DNA of 64,000 nucleotides from an uncultured Jannaschia sp. Lineage in GTDB: Bacteria; Pseudomonadota; Alphaproteobacteria; Rhodobacterales; Rhodobacteraceae. The stretch lies in the NCBI RefSeq assembly GCF_947494025.1, contig NZ_CANLTQ010000002.1, positions 496,001-560,000 on the forward strand, given 5' to 3'. Numbering within the stretch: the first letter of the stretch is position 1; each line of letters opens with the position of its first letter. Below the pieces are notes generated by a model. That model worked only from the letters and a program-made list of their open reading frames with translations, did no database searches and was not told the DNA's origin. Of this stretch, positions 20,000 to 30,834 are shown in pieces. A program made the translations under genes and the position numbers.

Positions 20000-21595
20000 A
20001 TGACCGAACGCGTAAACCCCGAGCGGACACTCGAACGTCAGGGGATCGAAGGGCTTGGTCGCGTCTACTACAACCTGTCCGAACCGGCGATCGTGCAGGA
20101 GGCTCTTGCGCGGGGCGAAGGCACGCTCGGCAAGGGCGGCGCGTTCCTCGTCACGACCGGCAAGTTCACCGGCCGTTCCCCGCTGGACAAGCATGTGGTG
20201 CGCAGCGCCACGACACGGGACACGATCTGGTGGGACGCGAACCGCCCGATGACTCCGGAAGCGTACGATGTGCTGCGCGCCGACCTCCTTGCGCATATGA
20301 AGGGCCGCGACTTTTTTGTTCAGGACCTTTTCGGTGGTGCGGATCCGACGCACCGTCTCGATGTCAGGGTCGTGACCGAACTCGCCTGGCACAGCCTTTT
20401 CATCCGTCACATGCTGCGTCGGCCCGACGACGAAGAGCTCGCGGAATTCGAGCCGGAGTACACGGTCATCAACTGCCCCTCCTTCCGGTCCGACCCGGAG
20501 CGTCACGGCTGCCGTTCCGACGTCGTGATCGCCCTCAACATCGAGGCGAAGGAGATCCTCATCGGCGGCACCGAATATGCCGGCGAGAACAAGAAATCCG
20601 TCTTCACGCTCCTCAATTACATCCTGCCGGAGCGCGGCGTGATGCCGATGCATTGCTCGGCCAACCACGCACCCGCCGATCAGGCCGACGCGGCGGTCTT
20701 CTTCGGCCTGTCCGGCACGGGCAAGACCACCTTGTCGGCCGCGCCCGACCGGGTCCTGATCGGCGACGACGAGCATGGATGGTCGGATCGCGGCATCTTC
20801 AACTTCGAGGGGGGGTGCTACGCCAAGACGATCAGCTTGTCGCCCGAAGCCGAACCGGAGATCTTCGCGACCACCACGCGCTTCGCGACCGTGATCGAGA
20901 ACATGGTCTTCGACCCCGACACGCTCGCTCTCGACTTCGACGACACGAGCATCACCCCCAACATGCGCGCGGCGTACCCGCTCGACTACATCTCAAATGC
21001 CAGCGCGACGGGACTTGGCGGCCATCCGAGGAACGTCGTGATGCTGACCTGCGACGCGTTCGGCGTCCTGCCGCCGATCTCCCGGCTTTCGCCCGCGCAG
21101 GCGATGTATCACTTCCTGTCCGGATTCACCTCCAAGGTCGCCGGGACCGAACGCGGCGTGACGGAGCCGGAGCCGACTTTCTCGACCTGCTTCGGCGCGC
21201 CCTTCATGCCGCGCCGTCCGGAGGTCTACGGCAACCTGCTGAAGGAAAAGATCGCCGCACACGGCTCGGATTGCTGGCTCGTCAACACCGGCTGGACCGG
21301 CGGAGCCTACGGCACCGGTAGCCGGATGCCGATCAAGGCGACCCGCGCGCTCCTCGCGGCCGCATTGAACGGATCGCTCGCCTCCGGCACCTTCCGGCGC
21401 GACCCCAATTTCGGATTCGAGGTGCCGGACAGCTGCGAGGGGGTGCCGGACGACCTGCTCGACCCGCGCCGCACCTGGGCCGACAAGGATGCCTACGACC
21501 GACAGGCCGCGAAGCTGGTGGACATGTTCGCCGCGAACTTCGAGAAATATGTCGACCATATCGACGAGGACGTGAAGGCGTGCGCCATCGGCTGA
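20000..21595 (+). CDS. pckA: Phosphoenolpyruvate carboxykinase (ATP)
   Basis: 531 residues, full length. It converts oxaloacetate plus ATP to PEP, the entry step of gluconeogenesis. Seen: [12 protein letters not shown], the kinase-1a motif [13 protein letters not shown] (P-loop 236-243), the kinase-2 equivalent [22 protein letters not shown], and TNPGWTG-like [19 protein letters not shown] precedes ATG 20000. Divergent from chvI, as in other Alphaproteobacteria where ChvI influences pckA. Confidence 0.98.
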   Translation: MTERVNPERTLERQGIEGLGRVYYNLSEPAIVQEALARGEGTLGKGGAFLVTTGKFTGRSPLDKHVVRSATTRDTIWWDANRPMTPEAYDVLRADLLAHMKGRDFFVQDLFGGADPTHRLDVRVVTELAWHSLFIRHMLRRPDDEELAEFEPEYTVINCPSFRSDPERHGCRSDVVIALNIEAKEILIGGTEYAGENKKSVFTLLNYILPERGVMPMHCSANHAPADQADAAVFFGLSGTGKTTLSAAPDRVLIGDDEHGWSDRGIFNFEGGCYAKTISLSPEAEPEIFATTTRFATVIENMVFDPDTLALDFDDTSITPNMRAAYPLDYISNASATGLGGHPRNVVMLTCDAFGVLPPISRLSPAQAMYHFLSGFTSKVAGTERGVTEPEPTFSTCFGAPFMPRRPEVYGNLLKEKIAAHGSDCWLVNTGWTGGAYGTGSRMPIKATRALLAAALNGSLASGTFRRDPNFGFEVPDSCEGVPDDLLDPRRTWADKDAYDRQAAKLVDMFAANFEKYVDHIDEDVKACAIG

Positions 21596-22104
21596 TCCCG
21601 GCGATCCTGACCCTGTCCGGTATAGCGCTGCCCGGGGCGGCGCCGGCGGATGTCCGTCTGTTGGAGGCGGGCATCATCTGTCCCCGGGAAAGCACCGGAG
21701 AGCTCGTCGCGGCCCCTCGGACCGAGGCGGGTCAGATCCGGCTGATCGACGAGACGCTGGGCTTCGACCTGCCGAGCCGGACCGTGCCGACGATGGACGA
21801 TCTCAGCTTCGGCTTCCGGACGGAACTCGAACCGGGCGTATCCGCACGGGACGTCACGATCGTCGTAACCCACCCGCCGATGGGAGCGGCCGGGATGGTG
21901 CGCCAGGAATGGGACGACGTGCTGCTGGCCGGCGATGCGAGCCTCAACCTCTTCACCTTCGAGGAGGACTATGAGAAGGTTCCCGGCACCTGGACCTTTT
22001 CCATCGAGATCGAGGGGACGCCGGTCGTGGTCGTCCCCTTCGAGGTGACCGAGACGGACGGCCGTGGCGCGGTGGAGCAGGTCTGCTTCCAGTTCCTGTC
22101 CTGA
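21580..22104 (+). CDS. DUF3859-family exported protein
   Basis: 174 residues from a GTG that overlaps the end of pckA by 16 bp. A hydrophobic N-terminus ending in [10 protein letters not shown] suggests a signal peptide of about 22 residues. The body ([20 protein letters not shown] ... LSFGFRTEL ... [16 protein letters not shown] ... [16 protein letters not shown]) fits, from memory, DUF3859, a periplasmic beta-sandwich family of unknown role. It ends 4 bp from convergent TauE. Confidence 0.75.
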   Translation: MRHRLIPAILTLSGIALPGAAPADVRLLEAGIICPRESTGELVAAPRTEAGQIRLIDETLGFDLPSRTVPTMDDLSFGFRTELEPGVSARDVTIVVTHPPMGAAGMVRQEWDDVLLAGDASLNLFTFEEDYEKVPGTWTFSIEIEGTPVVVVPFEVTETDGRGAVEQVCFQFLS

Positions 22105-22108
22105 CGAT

Positions 22109-22867
22109 TCAGCCGACGAAGCCCTTCTGGATCAGATTTATCCCGGCGACGATCAGGACGACGAGCGTGATTTTCCGGAACAGTGCCTGATCCATCCGGT
22201 CCTGCAGCCTGGACCCGATGGCCATCCCGAGCAGGGCTGTCGGCAAGAGTGCGACCGAGAACCAGATCGTCTCATTGTTCAGGATCCCGGACCTCAGATG
22301 CGCGAGGACGAGCACGATTGAACCGGCGCCGTAGATCACGCCCTGCACGACCATCTGCCGCGCCTTCGGCGTGTCGATCGCGAGGAGGTAGAGCACGGTT
22401 GTCGGACCCCAGGTCCCGGCCAGACCGCCGAGCATGCCAGAAACGAACCCGATCCCCCATTCCGCGGCGATCCGCCGCTTGGGCGGGATCGACAAATGGA
22501 ATCCCGATAACTGCAGGAGCGACAGCGCGATGACCGGAATGCCGAGAACGAAGTAGAACGCGTCGCGCGGGATCGCCGTGACGAGTTGCGCCGCCCCGAA
22601 GATCGCCACCATGACCATCGCCAGATAGCGCCAATGGGTCCGCGCGGCATCGAGCGCCTCCGCCGGCCCTTGCCGGCCGACCTGCCAGAGATTGGTGACG
22701 AGGATCGGGACGAGAATGCCGGCAAGCGAAAGCCACGGATCGAGAAAGTTCGAAAGGCCCGATATGAGGACGAGCGGCAGGGCGAAGCCCACGAGGCCTT
22801 TCACGAGACCGCCGAACATCGCGATCGCAAGTGACAGGGTCCAGGCAAGGGGCGTCAACGTATCCAT
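22109..22867 (-). CDS. Sulfite exporter TauE/SafE-family permease
   Basis: 252 residues with about eight membrane helices and the two repeated TauE halves (N-terminal GLVKGLVGFALPLVLI, C-terminal GFVSGMLGGLAGTWGPTTVLYL). Family members export sulfite, sulfoacetate or other organosulfur anions; the substrate here cannot be told. It stands alone between DUF3859 and recO. Confidence 0.9.
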   Translation of the reverse strand: MDTLTPLAWTLSLAIAMFGGLVKGLVGFALPLVLISGLSNFLDPWLSLAGILVPILVTNLWQVGRQGPAEALDAARTHWRYLAMVMVAIFGAAQLVTAIPRDAFYFVLGIPVIALSLLQLSGFHLSIPPKRRIAAEWGIGFVSGMLGGLAGTWGPTTVLYLLAIDTPKARQMVVQGVIYGAGSIVLVLAHLRSGILNNETIWFSVALLPTALLGMAIGSRLQDRMDQALFRKITLVVLIVAGINLIQKGFVG

Positions 22868-22912
22868 CCGGCTCGCATAGGCCCGCGCAACGGCGGGAGC
22901 CAGCCCCGACGA

Positions 22913-23644
22913 TCAGGAACCGTGCCCGGCGCCCAGCTCGCGTAGAAACCGCGTCCGCGCGGCCGGAACGGGGCGATCACCGAGCGACGGGGCCAGCCGC
23001 TCCGCGAGGAAGTGCCCCGTGAGATTCAGCGCCCCGTGCACCCCTTCAAGGGACGGGACGGCGCCCGCGAACATGGCCGGCATCGGCAGCAGCCGCGGAG
23101 CCCAGTCCCCGGCCCCCGCCCGGCTGACCGCGTGGCCACTTCGCGGCGAAACATAGGCCAGATCCTTCGTCCCCCCGGTCACCGCGCAACAGGAAAGCTC
23201 CAGGCGGAAGCCCGCGACCTCCAGAAGCGCCGCCTCCCAGAAGACGTAATCGTTGAGCCAACCTTCCCCCGACACGATCGCGTCGCAAAGCGATTCGGTT
23301 CGCATCTGGAAGTCCGGCAGAGCCTCGCGTTCGGGAAGCGTGAAACCGCAAAGAGTGCAGACAGCGCTCAGGGCCGACAAGCGGAGCGGATCGGACAGGA
23401 CCGCGCCTGCCCGGCTGCGGCGCAGGTCCACATTCCAAGTACCGAGATGCGCCTCCAGCCGCGCGCGCCATTCGACGTCGAGCTGGTTGCCCGCCTGCAG
23501 CATCGGTGCCTTCCGGCGCGACACGCCGCCGTGGACGACGCCAAGATGCCGCCCGTGCGTCCGCGTGAAAAGCTCGAGGATCACCGAGGTCTCGCCGTGA
23601 GGCCGCGCGGCGAGGACAATGCCTTCGTCGCGCCACTCGATCAC
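22913..23644 (-). CDS. recO: DNA repair protein RecO
   Basis: 243 residues from GTG 23644 (reads MIEWRDEGIVLAARPHGE), overlapping the DUF1491 gene by 4 bp. RecO anneals SSB-coated DNA and loads RecA with RecR. The N-terminal OB fold (ETSVILELFTRTHGRHLGVVHGG) and the C-terminal GRHRLLELGAG-like end are visible. It is the last gene of the lepB-rnc-era-DUF1491-recO set. Confidence 0.92.
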   Translation of the reverse strand: MIEWRDEGIVLAARPHGETSVILELFTRTHGRHLGVVHGGVSRRKAPMLQAGNQLDVEWRARLEAHLGTWNVDLRRSRAGAVLSDPLRLSALSAVCTLCGFTLPEREALPDFQMRTESLCDAIVSGEGWLNDYVFWEAALLEVAGFRLELSCCAVTGGTKDLAYVSPRSGHAVSRAGAGDWAPRLLPMPAMFAGAVPSLEGVHGALNLTGHFLAERLAPSLGDRPVPAARTRFLRELGAGHGS

Positions 23645-23970
23645 GCGAAGCCCTCCGCGTCGAGCAGGTGCCGGCCTGCTCGGTCTTCCACCTCTAGAAC
23701 CCAGATATCGGGGTCGAACCCGGTCTGCCGGCCGATCGCCGCGTCGCAATCGGCCTCCGCCCCCTCGATGAGCACGATCCAAGCCCGCTCACCCGTCATC
23801 AGGTCGAAACTGCGCTGGTAGACCCGTGCCTGCCCGTCGAGCGTGTTGAGCTTGACGAGCACCGCGCCTCCGTCGTCGTCGCCGTGCCGGACCACGAAGC
23901 AGGCGATGTTCAGAAGCTCCAGCCGCTTGCGATAGGCGGAGACCCAGATCGACGCCTTGAGCCGGTTCAC
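23641..23970 (-). CDS. DUF1491-family protein
   Basis: 109 residues; small soluble alphaproteobacterial protein. It opens with RLKASIWVSAYRKRLEL and contains GGAVLVKLNTLDGQARVYQRS and GRQTGFDPDIWVLEVEDRAGRHLL, the conserved blocks of DUF1491. Function unknown; the place between era and recO is conserved in the order. Confidence 0.88.
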   Translation of the reverse strand: MNRLKASIWVSAYRKRLELLNIACFVVRHGDDDGGAVLVKLNTLDGQARVYQRSFDLMTGERAWIVLIEGAEADCDAAIGRQTGFDPDIWVLEVEDRAGRHLLDAEGFA

Positions 23971-23988
23971 GCCGTCATCCCGACTGCG

Positions 23989-24900
23989 TCAGCCATCGCG
24001 GAAGTCGAGGCCGATCGCGTCGAAGCGCTCGCTCTCCTCGAGCCAGTTCGGCCGCACCTTGACCTGCAGGAACAGGTGGACGCGGTGGCCGAGGAACGCC
24101 TCGAGCTCGGTTCGCGCCGCCTGCCCGACCGCCTTGGCCGTCTCGCCCTTCCGGCCGAGCACGATGCCTCGGTGCCCCTCCCGCATCACGTAGATCACCT
24201 GATCGATCCGCGCCGAGCCGTCCTCGCGCTGCTCCCAGCTCTCGGTCTCCACCGTCAGCTGGTAGGGTATCTCCTGATGCAGCCGTAACGTCAGTTTCTC
24301 GCGCGTGATCTCGGCCGCGATCATGCGGACCGGCAGGTCGGCGATCTGGTCCTCGGGATAGAGCCAGGGATGCTCGGGCATGCGCCGGGCGAGATCGCCC
24401 TTCAGATCGTCCACGCCACGGCCCTTCTCGGCGGAGATCATGAACGTCGCGTCGAAGGGGAAGCGCGCGTTCATCGTTTCGGTCAGCTTCAAAAGCCGGT
24501 CGGCCGGCACCCGGTCGATCTTGTTGATCGCCAGCATGATAGGCTGACCCGGCGCGCGTTTTTCCTCGAGCGAGGCGAGGATCGCCTCGACCCCCCCGGT
24601 CAGGCCGCGATGCGCCTCGATCAGGAGGACGACGACATCGGCATCGGCGACGCCCGTCCACGCGGCCGCGACCATCGCGCGGTCGAGCCGTCGCTTCGGC
24701 CGGAACAGTCCCGGCGTATCGACGAACACGATCTGCGAGGCGCCCGCCATCGCGACGCCGCGAATGCGGGCGCGCGTCGTCTGGACCTTGTGGGTGACGA
24801 TCGAGACCTTGGCCCCCACCATCCGGTTGAGCAGCGTGGACTTGCCGGCATTCGGCTCCCCGATCAGGGCGACGAAGCCCGCGCGCGTCACATCATCCAT
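23989..24900 (-). CDS. era: GTPase Era
   Basis: 303 residues. Era is an essential GTPase that binds the 3' end of 16S rRNA during 30S assembly. G1 GEPNAGKST (14-22), G2/G3 region [19 protein letters not shown]4 NKID, then a C-terminal KH domain ([25 protein letters not shown], then [12 protein letters not shown]). It overlaps rnc by 8 bp. Confidence 0.97.
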   Translation of the reverse strand: MDDVTRAGFVALIGEPNAGKSTLLNRMVGAKVSIVTHKVQTTRARIRGVAMAGASQIVFVDTPGLFRPKRRLDRAMVAAAWTGVADADVVVLLIEAHRGLTGGVEAILASLEEKRAPGQPIMLAINKIDRVPADRLLKLTETMNARFPFDATFMISAEKGRGVDDLKGDLARRMPEHPWLYPEDQIADLPVRMIAAEITREKLTLRLHQEIPYQLTVETESWEQREDGSARIDQVIYVMREGHRGIVLGRKGETAKAVGQAARTELEAFLGHRVHLFLQVKVRPNWLEESERFDAIGLDFRDG

Positions 24901-25576
24901 TCGTCACCTCTCCAAGGAGCGACGCGGCCGCCGCCTGTTCCGCCGCGCGCTTCGACGTCGCCTCGCCGCTGCCTTCGCGGCCATCCGCCAGCCGCGCCAC
25001 CACGCGGAAGACCGGCGCGTGATCGGGGCCGGACCGGTCGACCACCGTGTAGGAGGGCGGCGGCAGGCCACGGCCCTGCGCCCATTCCTGCAACGTGGTC
25101 TTGGCATCCCGCGCATCGGGCGCGACGGTCGAGATGCGGTCGCCCCAGAGCCGGAGGACCACACGCCGCGCCGTTTCCATCCCGCCATCGACATAGATCG
25201 CCGCGATCAGCGCCTCCATCGCGTCGCCGAGCAGCGTCATCTTGCGTCGGCCGCCCGTCATCTGCTCCGATTTGCCGAGCTTCAGGACGGCGCCCAGATC
25301 GATCTCCCGCGCGACCTCGGCGCAGGTCTCCTTGCGGACGAGAGCGTTGAACCGGGGGGCAAGTTGTCCCTCCACGGCCTGTTCGTCGCGCTCCATCACC
25401 GCCTCCGCGATAACGAGGCCGAGAACGCGGTCGCCCAGGAACTCGAGCCGCTGGTTGTCGGGCCGCGTGTCGGTGCCGAAGGAGGAATGGGTGACCGCGC
25501 GCATGAGCACGTCCGGCCGCGCGAAGTGGTGGCCGAGCCGCGTCTGGAACGCGATCAGTTCCCGCCCGAGCTTCAA
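24893..25576 (-). CDS. rnc: Ribonuclease III
   Basis: 227 residues from a TTG start at 25576 that overlaps the lepB stop (TTGA); no ATG or GTG fits, and GGAG precedes the TTG. It cleaves double-stranded RNA such as rRNA precursors. Signature [10 protein letters not shown] (41-50) with catalytic Glu45/Asp49, second pair Asp118/Glu121 ([18 protein letters not shown]), and a C-terminal dsRNA-binding domain. Confidence 0.95.
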   Translation of the reverse strand: MKLGRELIAFQTRLGHHFARPDVLMRAVTHSSFGTDTRPDNQRLEFLGDRVLGLVIAEAVMERDEQAVEGQLAPRFNALVRKETCAEVAREIDLGAVLKLGKSEQMTGGRRKMTLLGDAMEALIAAIYVDGGMETARRVVLRLWGDRISTVAPDARDAKTTLQEWAQGRGLPPPSYTVVDRSGPDHAPVFRVVARLADGREGSGEATSKRAAEQAAAASLLGEVTNG

Positions 25577-26364
25577 ACGATCTCCTCGAAGAAGCGGTCC
25601 AGACGCCAAGTCCAGACAAAGAACATCTGCGCGCCGGCCGAGGAGAAGACGACCCGGTCCGCCCGGCCGATCAGGTTCTCGTAGGGCACGAAGCCGACGC
25701 CACCGATGGAGCGCGGCACGCGGCTGTCCCGCGAATTGTCGCGGTTGTCGCCCATGAAGAAGTATTCGCCCTCGGGCACCGTGAAGACCGGCGTATCGTC
25801 GGTTCCCGTGCTCGCGATATTGAGGATCGAATGCGGCTCCTCCTCGCCCGGCAGACGTTCCGCGAACCGCTCCTTGATGCAGTCCTCCCCGACCGCCACC
25901 GGATCGTTCGCGCAGCGCGGCGTGAGGCGCTGCGGCCCCTGCGGCTCCTTCGTCTCGACGAAGGGCTCGGTCTCCTCGACCGCGACCGGCTCGCCGTTCA
26001 GATAAAGCCGTCCGTCGCGCATCTGCACCGTGTCGCCGGGCAGCCCGATCAGCCGCTTGATGAAATCCGTGCCGTTGACCGGATGCCGGAACACGATCAC
26101 GTCGCCGCGCTCGGGCTCGCTCCCGAACCAGCGGCCGTCGATAAAGGTGCACATCGAGAACGGGCAGGAATACTGCGAATAGCCATAGGCCATCTTGTTG
26201 ACGAAGAGGAAGTCACCGATCAGGAGCGTGTCCTTCATCGAGCCCGAGGGAATCCAGAACGGCTGGAAGAAAAGCGTGCGGAATACACCCGCGATGACGA
26301 GCGCCCAGACGATCGTCTTGACGGTCTCGAGCAGGCCCTCCTTCTTTTCCTCCGTTACAGCCAT
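25573..26364 (-). CDS. lepB: Signal peptidase I
   Basis: 263 residues. It cleaves Sec and Tat signal peptides on the outer face of the inner membrane. One N-terminal membrane helix (about 14-32), catalytic Ser42 in [14 protein letters not shown], general base Lys103 in [11 protein letters not shown], and [11 protein letters not shown] near the C-terminus. The first of the lepB-rnc-era-DUF1491-recO gene set, with 69 bp separating it from acpS. Confidence 0.97.
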   Translation of the reverse strand: MAVTEEKKEGLLETVKTIVWALVIAGVFRTLFFQPFWIPSGSMKDTLLIGDFLFVNKMAYGYSQYSCPFSMCTFIDGRWFGSEPERGDVIVFRHPVNGTDFIKRLIGLPGDTVQMRDGRLYLNGEPVAVEETEPFVETKEPQGPQRLTPRCANDPVAVGEDCIKERFAERLPGEEEPHSILNIASTGTDDTPVFTVPEGEYFFMGDNRDNSRDSRVPRSIGGVGFVPYENLIGRADRVVFSSAGAQMFFVWTWRLDRFFEEIV

Positions 26365-26433
26365 TCACGTCGTCCTCGATGCCAGATCGCGCTTCCCCTG
26401 CCCCGTGCCCCGGATGCTGTCAACTGCCGGGGA

Positions 26434-26847
26434 TCAGGCGAAGGGGCGCGCCTCGATCACGACGAAAGCCTGTGCCCAGGGGTGGTCGTCGGTCAGCGAG
26501 ACATGGATCACCGCTTCGTGTCCGTCCGGCGTCATCCGCTCCAGCCGCTCCGCGGCCCAACCGGTCACGGCCATGATCGGCTGCCCGGTATGAAGGTTCG
26601 TCACCGCCATGTCCTTCCAGGCGATGCCCATTCGCAGCCCGGTGCCGAGCGCCTTGGAGCAGGCCTCCTTCGCGGCCCACCGCTTGGCGTAGGTCGACGC
26701 TTCGCCAAGCGCGCCGCCCTTGCGGCTCGCCGCCTTGCGCTGCTCCCGCGGGGTGAAGACGCGGTCGCGGAAGCGGTCGCCGAACCGGTCGAGGACGCCC
26801 TGCACGCGCTCGATGTTCGCGAGATCGGTGCCGATGCCGAGAATCAT
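26434..26847 (-). CDS. acpS: Holo-[acyl-carrier-protein] synthase
   Basis: 137 residues from ATG 26847. It transfers phosphopantetheine from CoA to apo-[18 protein letters not shown] with Mg-binding Asp8, and [14 protein letters not shown] with the second metal-binding Glu, are the two family motifs. It overlaps pdxJ by 4 bp. Confidence 0.96.
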   Translation of the reverse strand: MILGIGTDLANIERVQGVLDRFGDRFRDRVFTPREQRKAASRKGGALGEASTYAKRWAAKEACSKALGTGLRMGIAWKDMAVTNLHTGQPIMAVTGWAAERLERMTPDGHEAVIHVSLTDDHPWAQAFVVIEARPFA

Positions 26848-27593
26848 TCCGCGGCGTCCCGCGCCAGGACCATCCGCCGCCGCATCTCCGCGATCGCGCC
26901 ATCGAGACCCGCGAACACCGCCTCCCCGATCAGGAAATGCCCGATGTTGAGTTCCACGACCTGCGGGATGGCGGCCAGCGGCCCCACGGAATCGTAGGTG
27001 ATCCCGTGGCCGGCATGGACCTCGAGGCCCGCCTCCGCCGCCAGTCGCGCGGCCTCCGTCAGACGCGTAAGCTCGTCCGCCGCCGCCTCCAGCTCGCCTG
27101 CCGCAACGGCGTCGCAATAGGTGCCGGTATGCAGTTCCACAACCGCAGCGCCCACCCGGGCCGCCGCCTCGATCTGCCGCGGATCGGGCGCGACGAAGAG
27201 CGAGACACGCGCCCCCATCCCGGCGAGCGGCGCGACGAAGTCCGTCAGCCGGTTCGCATCGCCCGCCACCTCGAGCCCGCCCTCGGTCGTCCGCTCCTCC
27301 CGCTTCTCGGGCACGAGGCAAACGGCATGGGGGCGCGTCGCCTGAGCGATGCGCGCCATCTCGTCGGTCGCGGCCATCTCGAAATTGAGCGGAATGGAGA
27401 TCGCCGCGCGGATCGCGGCCATGTCGGCGTCGCGGATGTGGCGACGATCCTCGCGCAGATGAGCCGTGATGCCGTCTGCGCCCGCCGCCTCTGCCGCCAG
27501 CGCGGCGCGCACCGGATCCGGACTGTCGCCGCCCCGCGCGTTGCGAATCGTGGCGACGTGATCGACGTTGATGCCGAGCCTGAGCCTATCCAT
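26844..27593 (-). CDS. pdxJ: Pyridoxine 5'-phosphate synthase
   Basis: 249 residues. It condenses 1-deoxyxylulose 5-phosphate with 3-amino-1-hydroxyacetone phosphate to give pyridoxine 5'-phosphate. Seen: [42 protein letters not shown], and VNIGH-type [14 protein letters not shown]. It overlaps the DUF2062 gene by 8 bp and acpS by 4 bp. Confidence 0.97.
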   Translation of the reverse strand: MDRLRLGINVDHVATIRNARGGDSPDPVRAALAAEAAGADGITAHLREDRRHIRDADMAAIRAAISIPLNFEMAATDEMARIAQATRPHAVCLVPEKREERTTEGGLEVAGDANRLTDFVAPLAGMGARVSLFVAPDPRQIEAAARVGAAVVELHTGTYCDAVAAGELEAAADELTRLTEAARLAAEAGLEVHAGHGITYDSVGPLAAIPQVVELNIGHFLIGEAVFAGLDGAIAEMRRRMVLARDAAE

Positions 27594-28257
27594 TCGTATC
27601 CCCTTTCGCCGGCGCGGCCGTTTCGGCGGCGCGCTCCGCCGCCTTGCGCCGGATGTCGTCGAGCTTCTTCTTCAACGCGCCCCGGCGGCGGCGTTGATAC
27701 GCCTCGATCAGCGGCAGGCAAACCGTATAGGCCGCGATCCCCGTGAAGATGCCCGGTATCAGCCCGCCCACGAGCCAGGGCAGGAACACGGTGTCGTAGA
27801 ACAGCGCCGTCGCCGTCCAGTCCACCGGGGTCCCGGTCAGCGCGTACCAGCTGTTCCAGAACAGATCCTCCGCGGCACCGAAGATGCGCGCGAAGATGCC
27901 CTCGTCCACCTCCGGGTTCATCTGCGTGCCCAGCATGACGTGTCCGAGATTGAGCGAGACGACCGCGATCGGGACGTAGGTCAGAGGGTTGCCGAAGAAC
28001 GTGCCCAGAAGCGCCGCCATGACGTTGCCCCGCACCATCAAGGCAATCGCCGCGGCCACGAGGAAATGGAGCCCGTAGAACGGCGTGAACGTGGTGAACA
28101 CCCCGACCATGATGCCCCGGCTGATCTTGCGCGGCGTGTCGGGCAGCCTATGGAGCCGGTGCTTGACGTAGGTGGCCGACCGTCGCCAGCCGCCCTTCGG
28201 CCAGAACGTCCGCCCGACGGCCTGCGCGAACGGCAACCTGTCTCGGCGTTTGAACAC
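27586..28257 (-). CDS. DUF2062-domain membrane protein
   Basis: 223 residues from GTG 28257 with a strong GGAGGAGG ahead of it. It begins [24 protein letters not shown] and has three or four membrane segments ([59 protein letters not shown]) and a basic, helical C-terminus. DUF2062 proteins are inner-membrane proteins of unknown activity, here conserved after rsh. Confidence 0.88.
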   Translation of the reverse strand: MFKRRDRLPFAQAVGRTFWPKGGWRRSATYVKHRLHRLPDTPRKISRGIMVGVFTTFTPFYGLHFLVAAAIALMVRGNVMAALLGTFFGNPLTYVPIAVVSLNLGHVMLGTQMNPEVDEGIFARIFGAAEDLFWNSWYALTGTPVDWTATALFYDTVFLPWLVGGLIPGIFTGIAAYTVCLPLIEAYQRRRRGALKKKLDDIRRKAAERAAETAAPAKGDTNG

Positions 28258-28276
28258 GTGGCCTCCTCCGACGACG

Positions 28277-30430
28277 TCAGGCGGTCGCGCGTTCCGACCG
28301 GAAGGGCACGCGGCGCGTTCCTTCCTCGCGGTGGCGGCGAACCTGCGCCACGTCGCTTTCGGTATCGGCGGCCATGATGACGCCGTGGAGATGTTCGCGG
28401 TCGCGTACCTCGACGTCAATCAGAAGACGGAAGAAATCCGGCTTCCGGTCGACGAAGCGCAGGTCGGCGATGTTCGCGTTCTGCTCCGCGATGAGAATGC
28501 AGATCCGCCCCAGCACCCCCGGCGCGTTGGAGATCACCATCTCCAGCGTCACGGCGTTGCGCGGCGCATGGTGGCCAGGCTGCCATTGCAGGTCGATCCA
28601 GCGGTCGGGCTGATCCTCGAACTCCGCCATCCGGGGGCAGTCGATGGCGTGCACGGTGACGCCGTGACCCTTGTTGGAGATGCCCACGATGCGCTCGCCC
28701 GGAACCGGCTGGCAGCAGGGGGCACGGTCGAAATGCGCTTTCGGGTCCAGTCCCACGATCGCCTCCTCCGGCGCGACGTCGGGCGCCGGCGGGACCTGCG
28801 CGAGCTCGGGATAGAGGTTCGCGACGACGCTCCGCGCGCTGATCTCGGAGGCGCCGATCGCGGCCAGAAGATCCTCGTCGCGGCTCAGGCCGAGCGAGGC
28901 GGCCGCCGTTCGGAGCGCCTTGTCCGTGGCCCGCTTGCCGACCTGCGCGAAAGCCGCGCGCGCCAGCTCCCGTCCGAGGCGGATATGCCCCGAGCGCCGC
29001 TCCGCCTTCAGCGCCCGGCGGATGGCCGACTTCGCGCGACCCGTCGTGGCGATGTCGATCCAGCTGTCCTGCGGCGCCTGCGCCTCGGCCGTCACGATCT
29101 CCACCGACTGCCCGTTGCGCAGGCGCGTCCAGAGCGGCACCCGCATACCGTCGACCTTGGCCGCGACCGTCCGGTGGCCGATCCGGGTATGGATCGAATA
29201 GGCGAAGTCGATCGGCGTCGCGCCCTTCGGAAGCTTGACGACGTCGCCCTTGGGCGTGAAGCAGAACACCTGATCGGTGTACATTTCGAGCTTCACGGCC
29301 TCCATGAACTCCGCGTGGTCGGAGGCTTCCTCGAAGCGCTCGTTCATCATCCGCAGCCATTCGGCGGGATCGACGGCGAAGCGGTTCTCGGCGCGCACCC
29401 CGTCGCGGTAGGACCAGTGCGCGGCCACGCCGCGCTCGGCCACCTCATGCATCTCGCGCGTGCGGATCTGCACCTCGACCCGCTTGCCGTCTCGCCCCGA
29501 AACGGTGGTGTGGATGGAGCGATAGCCGTTCGACTTGGGTTGGCTGATGTAGTCCTTGAAGCGGCCCGGCACGCTGCGCCAGCGCTGATGGATCACGCCG
29601 AGCGCACGGTAGCAATCGGCGTCGGGGCCCACGACGATCCGGAACCCGTAAACGTCCGACAGACGCGAGAAGCCGATCTCCTTCTCCTCCATCTTGCGCC
29701 AGATGCTGAACGGCCGCTTGGCGCGTCCCATGACGCTGGCCTCGATCTTCGCCCGGTTCAGCTCGATCTCGATGTCGTTGGTGATGCGGCGGATCACGTC
29801 GCCGGATTCGCGCTGAAGCACCGCGAAACGCCGCAGGATCGAGGTCCGCGCCTCCGGGTTCAGGACGGAGAAGCTCAGATCCTCGAGCTCCTCGCGCATC
29901 CACTGCATCCCCATCCGCCCCGCGAGGGGCGCATAGATCTCCATCGTCTCGTGCGCCTTCTGCCCCTGCTTGTGCGAGGCCATGTGGCGGATCGTGCGCA
30001 TGTTGTGCAGCCGGTCGGTCAGCTTGACGAGGATCACGCGAAGATCCTTCGACATCGCCATGAAAAGCTTGCGGAAATTCTCCGCCTGCTTGGTCTCCGA
30101 CGAAGTCAGCTCCAGATTCGTCAGCTTGGTGACGCCGTCAACCATTCCGGCGATCTCGGTGCCGAACCGCGCCTCGATCTCGGAATAGGTCGACCGCGTG
30201 TCCTCGATCGTGTCGTGCAGGAGCGCGGTGACGATCGTCGCGTCGTCGAGCCGCTGCTCGGTCAGAAGGCTCGCCACCTCGACCGGATGCGTGAAGTAGG
30301 GCTCCCCCGACCGCCGCATCTGGCCGTCATGCATCGCCGCGCCATAGGCGTAGGCCTGACGGATCAGGGTGGCGTCGGTCCGGGGGTTGTAAGCGCGCAC
30401 GAGCGCAATCAGGTCCTCGACCTCGATCAT
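28277..30430 (-). CDS. rsh: Bifunctional (p)ppGpp synthetase/hydrolase, RelA/SpoT homologue
   Basis: 717 residues. HD hydrolase domain with HDTIEDT (72-78); synthetase domain with SDVYGFRIVV and the RFKD motif (RXKD type, the mark of bifunctional enzymes); TGS domain (VFCFTPKGDVVKLPKGATPIDFAY); and C-terminal ACT domain. Both activities should be retained. It makes and degrades the stringent-response alarmone in response to starvation. It follows rpoZ by 18 bp, which is apt because omega is part of the ppGpp site on RNA polymerase. Confidence 0.96.
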   Translation of the reverse strand: MIEVEDLIALVRAYNPRTDATLIRQAYAYGAAMHDGQMRRSGEPYFTHPVEVASLLTEQRLDDATIVTALLHDTIEDTRSTYSEIEARFGTEIAGMVDGVTKLTNLELTSSETKQAENFRKLFMAMSKDLRVILVKLTDRLHNMRTIRHMASHKQGQKAHETMEIYAPLAGRMGMQWMREELEDLSFSVLNPEARTSILRRFAVLQRESGDVIRRITNDIEIELNRAKIEASVMGRAKRPFSIWRKMEEKEIGFSRLSDVYGFRIVVGPDADCYRALGVIHQRWRSVPGRFKDYISQPKSNGYRSIHTTVSGRDGKRVEVQIRTREMHEVAERGVAAHWSYRDGVRAENRFAVDPAEWLRMMNERFEEASDHAEFMEAVKLEMYTDQVFCFTPKGDVVKLPKGATPIDFAYSIHTRIGHRTVAAKVDGMRVPLWTRLRNGQSVEIVTAEAQAPQDSWIDIATTGRAKSAIRRALKAERRSGHIRLGRELARAAFAQVGKRATDKALRTAAASLGLSRDEDLLAAIGASEISARSVVANLYPELAQVPPAPDVAPEEAIVGLDPKAHFDRAPCCQPVPGERIVGISNKGHGVTVHAIDCPRMAEFEDQPDRWIDLQWQPGHHAPRNAVTLEMVISNAPGVLGRICILIAEQNANIADLRFVDRKPDFFRLLIDVEVRDREHLHGVIMAADTESDVAQVRRHREEGTRRVPFRSERATA

Positions 30431-30448
30431 GACAGGCGCGCCTTTCGA

Positions 30449-30802
30449 TCAGGGCTGGCCCTGCGCCTCCATCAGCGCACGCAGCAGCTTCTCCTCGGAC
30501 ATGTCGTCCTGCGCCGGCGCGTCCTTCTCGACTCCCATCAGAAGGGCCATCGAATCCTCTTCCGGCTCGTCGACCTCGATCTGCGTCTGGTTCGCCTCGA
30601 TCAGCCGCTCGCGCAGATCGTCGGCGTTCTGCGTCTCCTCCGCGATCTCGCGCAGCGCGACGACCGGGTTCTTGTCGTTGTCGCGGTCGACGGTGATCGG
30701 GCTGCCGGAGGCGACCTCGCGGGCGCGGTGCGCGGCGAGCATCACCAGTTCGAACCGGTTGGGAACCTTGTCGACGCAGTCTTCGACAGTGACGCGTGCC
30801 AT
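30449..30802 (-). CDS. rpoZ: RNA polymerase omega subunit
   Basis: 117 residues. [30 protein letters not shown] is the conserved omega core; the C-terminal half is an acidic, variable tail. It stabilises beta' and contributes to ppGpp binding. A GAGG lies ahead of ATG 30802. Promoter at 30835-30863. Confidence 0.97.
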   Translation of the reverse strand: MARVTVEDCVDKVPNRFELVMLAAHRAREVASGSPITVDRDNDKNPVVALREIAEETQNADDLRERLIEANQTQIEVDEPEEDSMALLMGVEKDAPAQDDMSEEKLLRALMEAQGQP

Positions 30803-30834
30803 GATCGCACCTCATCTGGGGAGTCGGAGAGGCG

